From contig JAZTYY010000085.1 in the NCBI GenBank assembly GCA_045637205.1, positions 1-14,925 of the forward strand: a DNA stretch of 14,925 bases. Reading direction: 5' to 3'. Of this stretch, positions 12,908 through 14,925 are shown piece after piece; position 1 is the first letter of the stretch, and each line of letters begins with the position of its first letter. This stretch comes from RGIG4608 sp045637205 (GTDB lineage Bacteria; Bacillota; Clostridia; Oscillospirales; CAG-272). The position numbers and the translations under genes were made by a program. The notes beneath the pieces were generated by a model. The model did no database searches. It was given only the letters and a program-made list of their open reading frames with translations, and was not told the origin of the DNA.

Positions 12908-14668
12908 TTATTCTGTGAAAGAATACATTTTATAGAGGTCGGCATAAAGACCGCCTTTTTCGATAAGTTCCTTATGAGTGCCACTTTCTTCAATTCCGTT
13001 TTCGGTGAGAACAAGAATTCTATCTGCGTTCTTAATTGTTGTCAAGCGGTGAGCAACTGTGAACGTTGTTCTACCCTTAGCAAGCTTTTCAAGGGATTGT
13101 TGAATGAGGTATTCGCTTTCATTATCAAGCGCACTTGTTGCCTCATCAAGAATGAGGATGGGGGGATTTTTAAGGAACACGCGCGCAATTGAAATTCTTT
13201 GCTTTTGACCACCCGAAAGCTTCACTCCACGTTCACCAACATATGTGTTGTATCCGTCGGGGAGAGAGAGAATAAAGTCGTGTGCACCGGCCAATTTTGC
13301 AGCCTCGATGATTTCCTCGTCGGTGCAACCGGGCTTACCGTATGCGATATTTTCGCGAACACTTCCTGAGAAGAGGTAAACGTCCTGTTGAACGATACCG
13401 ATATGCTCACGAAGTGATTTTTGTGTTATGTCTTTAATGTTTATTCCATCAACCAAAATTCTTCCGTCATTTGCTTCATAGAAACGGGGAATGAGAGCAC
13501 AAAGTGTCGTTTTACCTCCACCTGAAGGCCCTACGAGCGCAACGCTTTCACCCGCTTTAACATGAAGGTTCAGCTTGCAAAGAACGTTCTTTTCAGTTCC
13601 ACTATAACGGAAGGTGAGGTTTTCAAAGGTGATGTCACCCTTAACGTTTTCAATTGTCTTTGCGTCCTTAGAGTCCTCGATATCGGGGTCGATGTCCATA
13701 ATCTCGCAGAAGCGCTCAATACCAGTCATACCGCGCTGGAACTGTTCGGTGAATTCAACGAGTCTTCTAATTGAGTTAAGAAGCATGCTTGCAAAGAGCA
13801 AGAACGCAATAAAGTCGGCGCTTGTGATTTTATCGGCTGACAAAAAGAACGCGCCTGCAACCACAACGATTATGTAAAGTGCGCCGTCAAAGAATCTTGT
13901 TGAGCTTTGGAAAGCACCCATATATTTATAAACCTTTTTCTTAACGGACAAGAAGCTTGAGTTACTCTTTTCGAACTTTTCGATTTCGGTATCTTCATTT
14001 GCAAAGGATTTAACCTCGTGAATACCAAGCAAGCTATCCTCAACCTGTGAGTTAAGCTCACCAACGATTCGGCGGCTTTCTTTAAAGCCCTCCTTCATCT
14101 TTGTTCTGAACTTTGTCATACAAATGATCATAAAGGGAACAATTGCAAAGATGAGAAGTGTCAAGGGCACGTTGATTGTGCAGCAAATAATGAAGGATGC
14201 GATAATTTTGATGCCCGCGATAAAGAATTCCTCAGGGCAATGGTGTGCAAATTCAGTAACGTCGAAAAGGTCACTTGTAATTCTTGACATCAAGGTACCG
14301 ATTTTTGTGTTGTCATAGTATGAGAACGAGAGCTTTTGAAGGTGGGAGAAGAAGTCGCGGCGCATATCCGTTTCAATTTTCGTACCCATGATATGTCCTG
14401 TTGAAGCCATATAGTAATATGCTGCCGTGTCAATAAGACGAAGCGCAAGATAAACCAAGCCACAAATAATGATAAAGGTGGGTGTTAAGGATGCAACGTC
14501 GGTTTCGGCTCTTCCTGTAATTTCGCGCGCGATAAGTGGAAGCACAATTTCAACTATTGTTGTCAAAGCTGCGCAAAGCAGGTCGAGAATAAGTATTCCT
14601 TTATATTTTTTGTAATAGGGTAAAAAGCGCCAAAGGAGCTCACCCTTTTTCTTTTTGTTTTCGCTCAT
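12908..14668 (-). CDS. ABC transporter, exporter type (fused permease and ATPase)
   Basis: A 586-aa half-transporter of the MsbA/BmrA/LmrA exporter class, expected to work as a dimer in the cytoplasmic membrane. The six-helix domain covers about residues 22-310. The ATPase domain has Walker A GPSGGGKT (380-387), Q-loop VQQDVYLF (426-433), signature LSGGQ (484-488), Walker B ILILDE (504-509, Glu509 intact) and switch histidine TVAHR (His540). All ATPase residues are in place, so it should be active. The substrate is not deducible; lipid, peptide or drug export are family options. The ATG has GAGGAA upstream and a promoter region at 14698-14734. It heads the leftward run of seven genes. A usual partner half-transporter gene, often adjacent, is not seen. 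Confidence 0.93.
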   Translation of the reverse strand: MSENKKKKGELLWRFLPYYKKYKGILILDLLCAALTTIVEIVLPLIAREITGRAETDVASLTPTFIIICGLVYLALRLIDTAAYYYMASTGHIMGTKIETDMRRDFFSHLQKLSFSYYDNTKIGTLMSRITSDLFDVTEFAHHCPEEFFIAGIKIIASFIICCTINVPLTLLIFAIVPFMIICMTKFRTKMKEGFKESRRIVGELNSQVEDSLLGIHEVKSFANEDTEIEKFEKSNSSFLSVKKKVYKYMGAFQSSTRFFDGALYIIVVVAGAFFLSADKITSADFIAFLLFASMLLNSIRRLVEFTEQFQRGMTGIERFCEIMDIDPDIEDSKDAKTIENVKGDITFENLTFRYSGTEKNVLCKLNLHVKAGESVALVGPSGGGKTTLCALIPRFYEANDGRILVDGINIKDITQKSLREHIGIVQQDVYLFSGSVRENIAYGKPGCTDEEIIEAAKLAGAHDFILSLPDGYNTYVGERGVKLSGGQKQRISIARVFLKNPPILILDEATSALDNESEYLIQQSLEKLAKGRTTFTVAHRLTTIKNADRILVLTENGIEESGTHKELIEKGGLYADLYKMYSFTE

Positions 14669-14697
14669 TTTAAAATTCCTCTAATAAATATCTCTTA

Positions 14698-14734
14698 ATT
14701 ATATTAGTATATCACATATTTCAAGAAAATTAAA
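14698..14734 (-). promoter_or_regulatory. Promoter region of the ABC-DUF896-tsaEB-rpiB-ispDF run
   Basis: On the minus strand an extended -10, TGA followed by TATACT (14706-14711), has TTTAAT (14729-14734) 17 bases upstream. An overlapping TATAAT (14698-14703) has TTGAAA (14719-14724) at a short 15-base spacing. Either could start transcription shortly before the ABC transporter gene. The 13 bases 14704-14716 are identical to those around the -10 at 8870-8882. Confidence 0.65.
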
Positions 14735-14770
14735 GGGGTTTGAGAAAATTTGTGTAAATTTTGATTTATC

Positions 14771-14925
14771 GAGGAGATTTAAAAAAATGAAATCGTGGCA
14801 AAAGCCACGATGAAATCCAAACAAGTTTGGATGAAATCCTCGGCTTAATGCCTTGGATGAAATCAAATCCGCCTTTTATTAACCTGCCATAAGGCAGATT
14901 TCATCGCGCAAGCGATTTCATCCAC
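14771..14925. repeat. Modular hairpin repeat, right copy (truncated by window end)
   Basis: Hairpins are ATCGTGGC/GCCACGAT (14792-14811, loop AAAA), ATCCAAAC/GTTTGGAT (14815-14832, loop AA) and an imperfect ATCC..GGC/GCC..GGAT (14836-14858). Then follow the same stems seen at 32-64 and the start of the stem at 68-84. Linkers in the left half read GATGAAATC; after the centre (about 14865-14884) they flip to GATTTCATC, so the array is roughly an inverted repeat around that point. Bases 14853-14925 equal 1-73. A GAGGAG (14771-14776) and ATG (14787) stand at its edge. No transposase or CRISPR-like spacing is present. Confidence 0.85.

Noticed and set aside
14787..14925. CRISPR array at the repeat-rich right end
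   Set aside because: The recurring 9-base linkers are too short and the intervening segments are self-complementary hairpins, not unique spacers. No cas genes are present.
1..14925. Plasmid or phage origin suggested by identical ends
   Set aside because: The genes are single-copy chromosomal housekeeping functions, and no replication, partition, integrase or phage structural gene is present.

Overview
The window looks like a piece of chromosome from an AT-rich, Gram-positive Clostridia-type bacterium, probably an uncultured gut lineage. This is inferred from the gene content: a CwlD-type spore-cortex amidase, a DUF896/YnzC-family protein (a Firmicutes family), a clostridial bifunctional penicillin-binding protein, BspA-like leucine-rich surface proteins, strong AGGAGG-type ribosome binding sites, consensus sigma-A promoters and A-stem-T terminators. 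There are no rRNA, tRNA, CRISPR, phage or transposase genes.

Layout. Both window ends lie in the same modular hairpin repeat, and the first and last 73 bases are identical. From the left come cwlD (minus), then two convergent BspA-like LRR membrane-anchored proteins sharing one bidirectional terminator. Next are a family S51 (peptidase E-like) peptidase, a class A penicillin-binding protein and a divergent TspO/MBR-like membrane protein whose ribosome binding site is buried in a long hairpin. After a near-consensus promoter and a structured leader ending in a strong terminator comes a two-gene secreted cassette: an unrecognised lipoprotein and a small secreted protein that appears to be frameshifted. 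The right half is on the minus strand: a small conserved protein of unknown function, rpe, and a tightly packed run transcribed leftwards from about position 14700 (ABC exporter, DUF896 protein, tsaE, tsaB, rpiB, ispD, ispF).

How the genes fit together. CwlD and the class A PBP act on peptidoglycan outside the membrane. TsaB and TsaE are two components of the t6A tRNA-modification machinery. RpiB and Rpe are the isomerase and epimerase of the pentose phosphate pathway. IspD and IspF are MEP-pathway isoprenoid enzymes, with an ATGA stop/start overlap. The right-hand block is ordinary housekeeping content.

The least explained parts are the hairpin repeat at both ends, the structured leader at about 7477-7559 with the secreted cassette it precedes, and the hairpin covering the ribosome binding site at 6855-6897. 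None of the leader sequences matches a riboswitch class I recognise.
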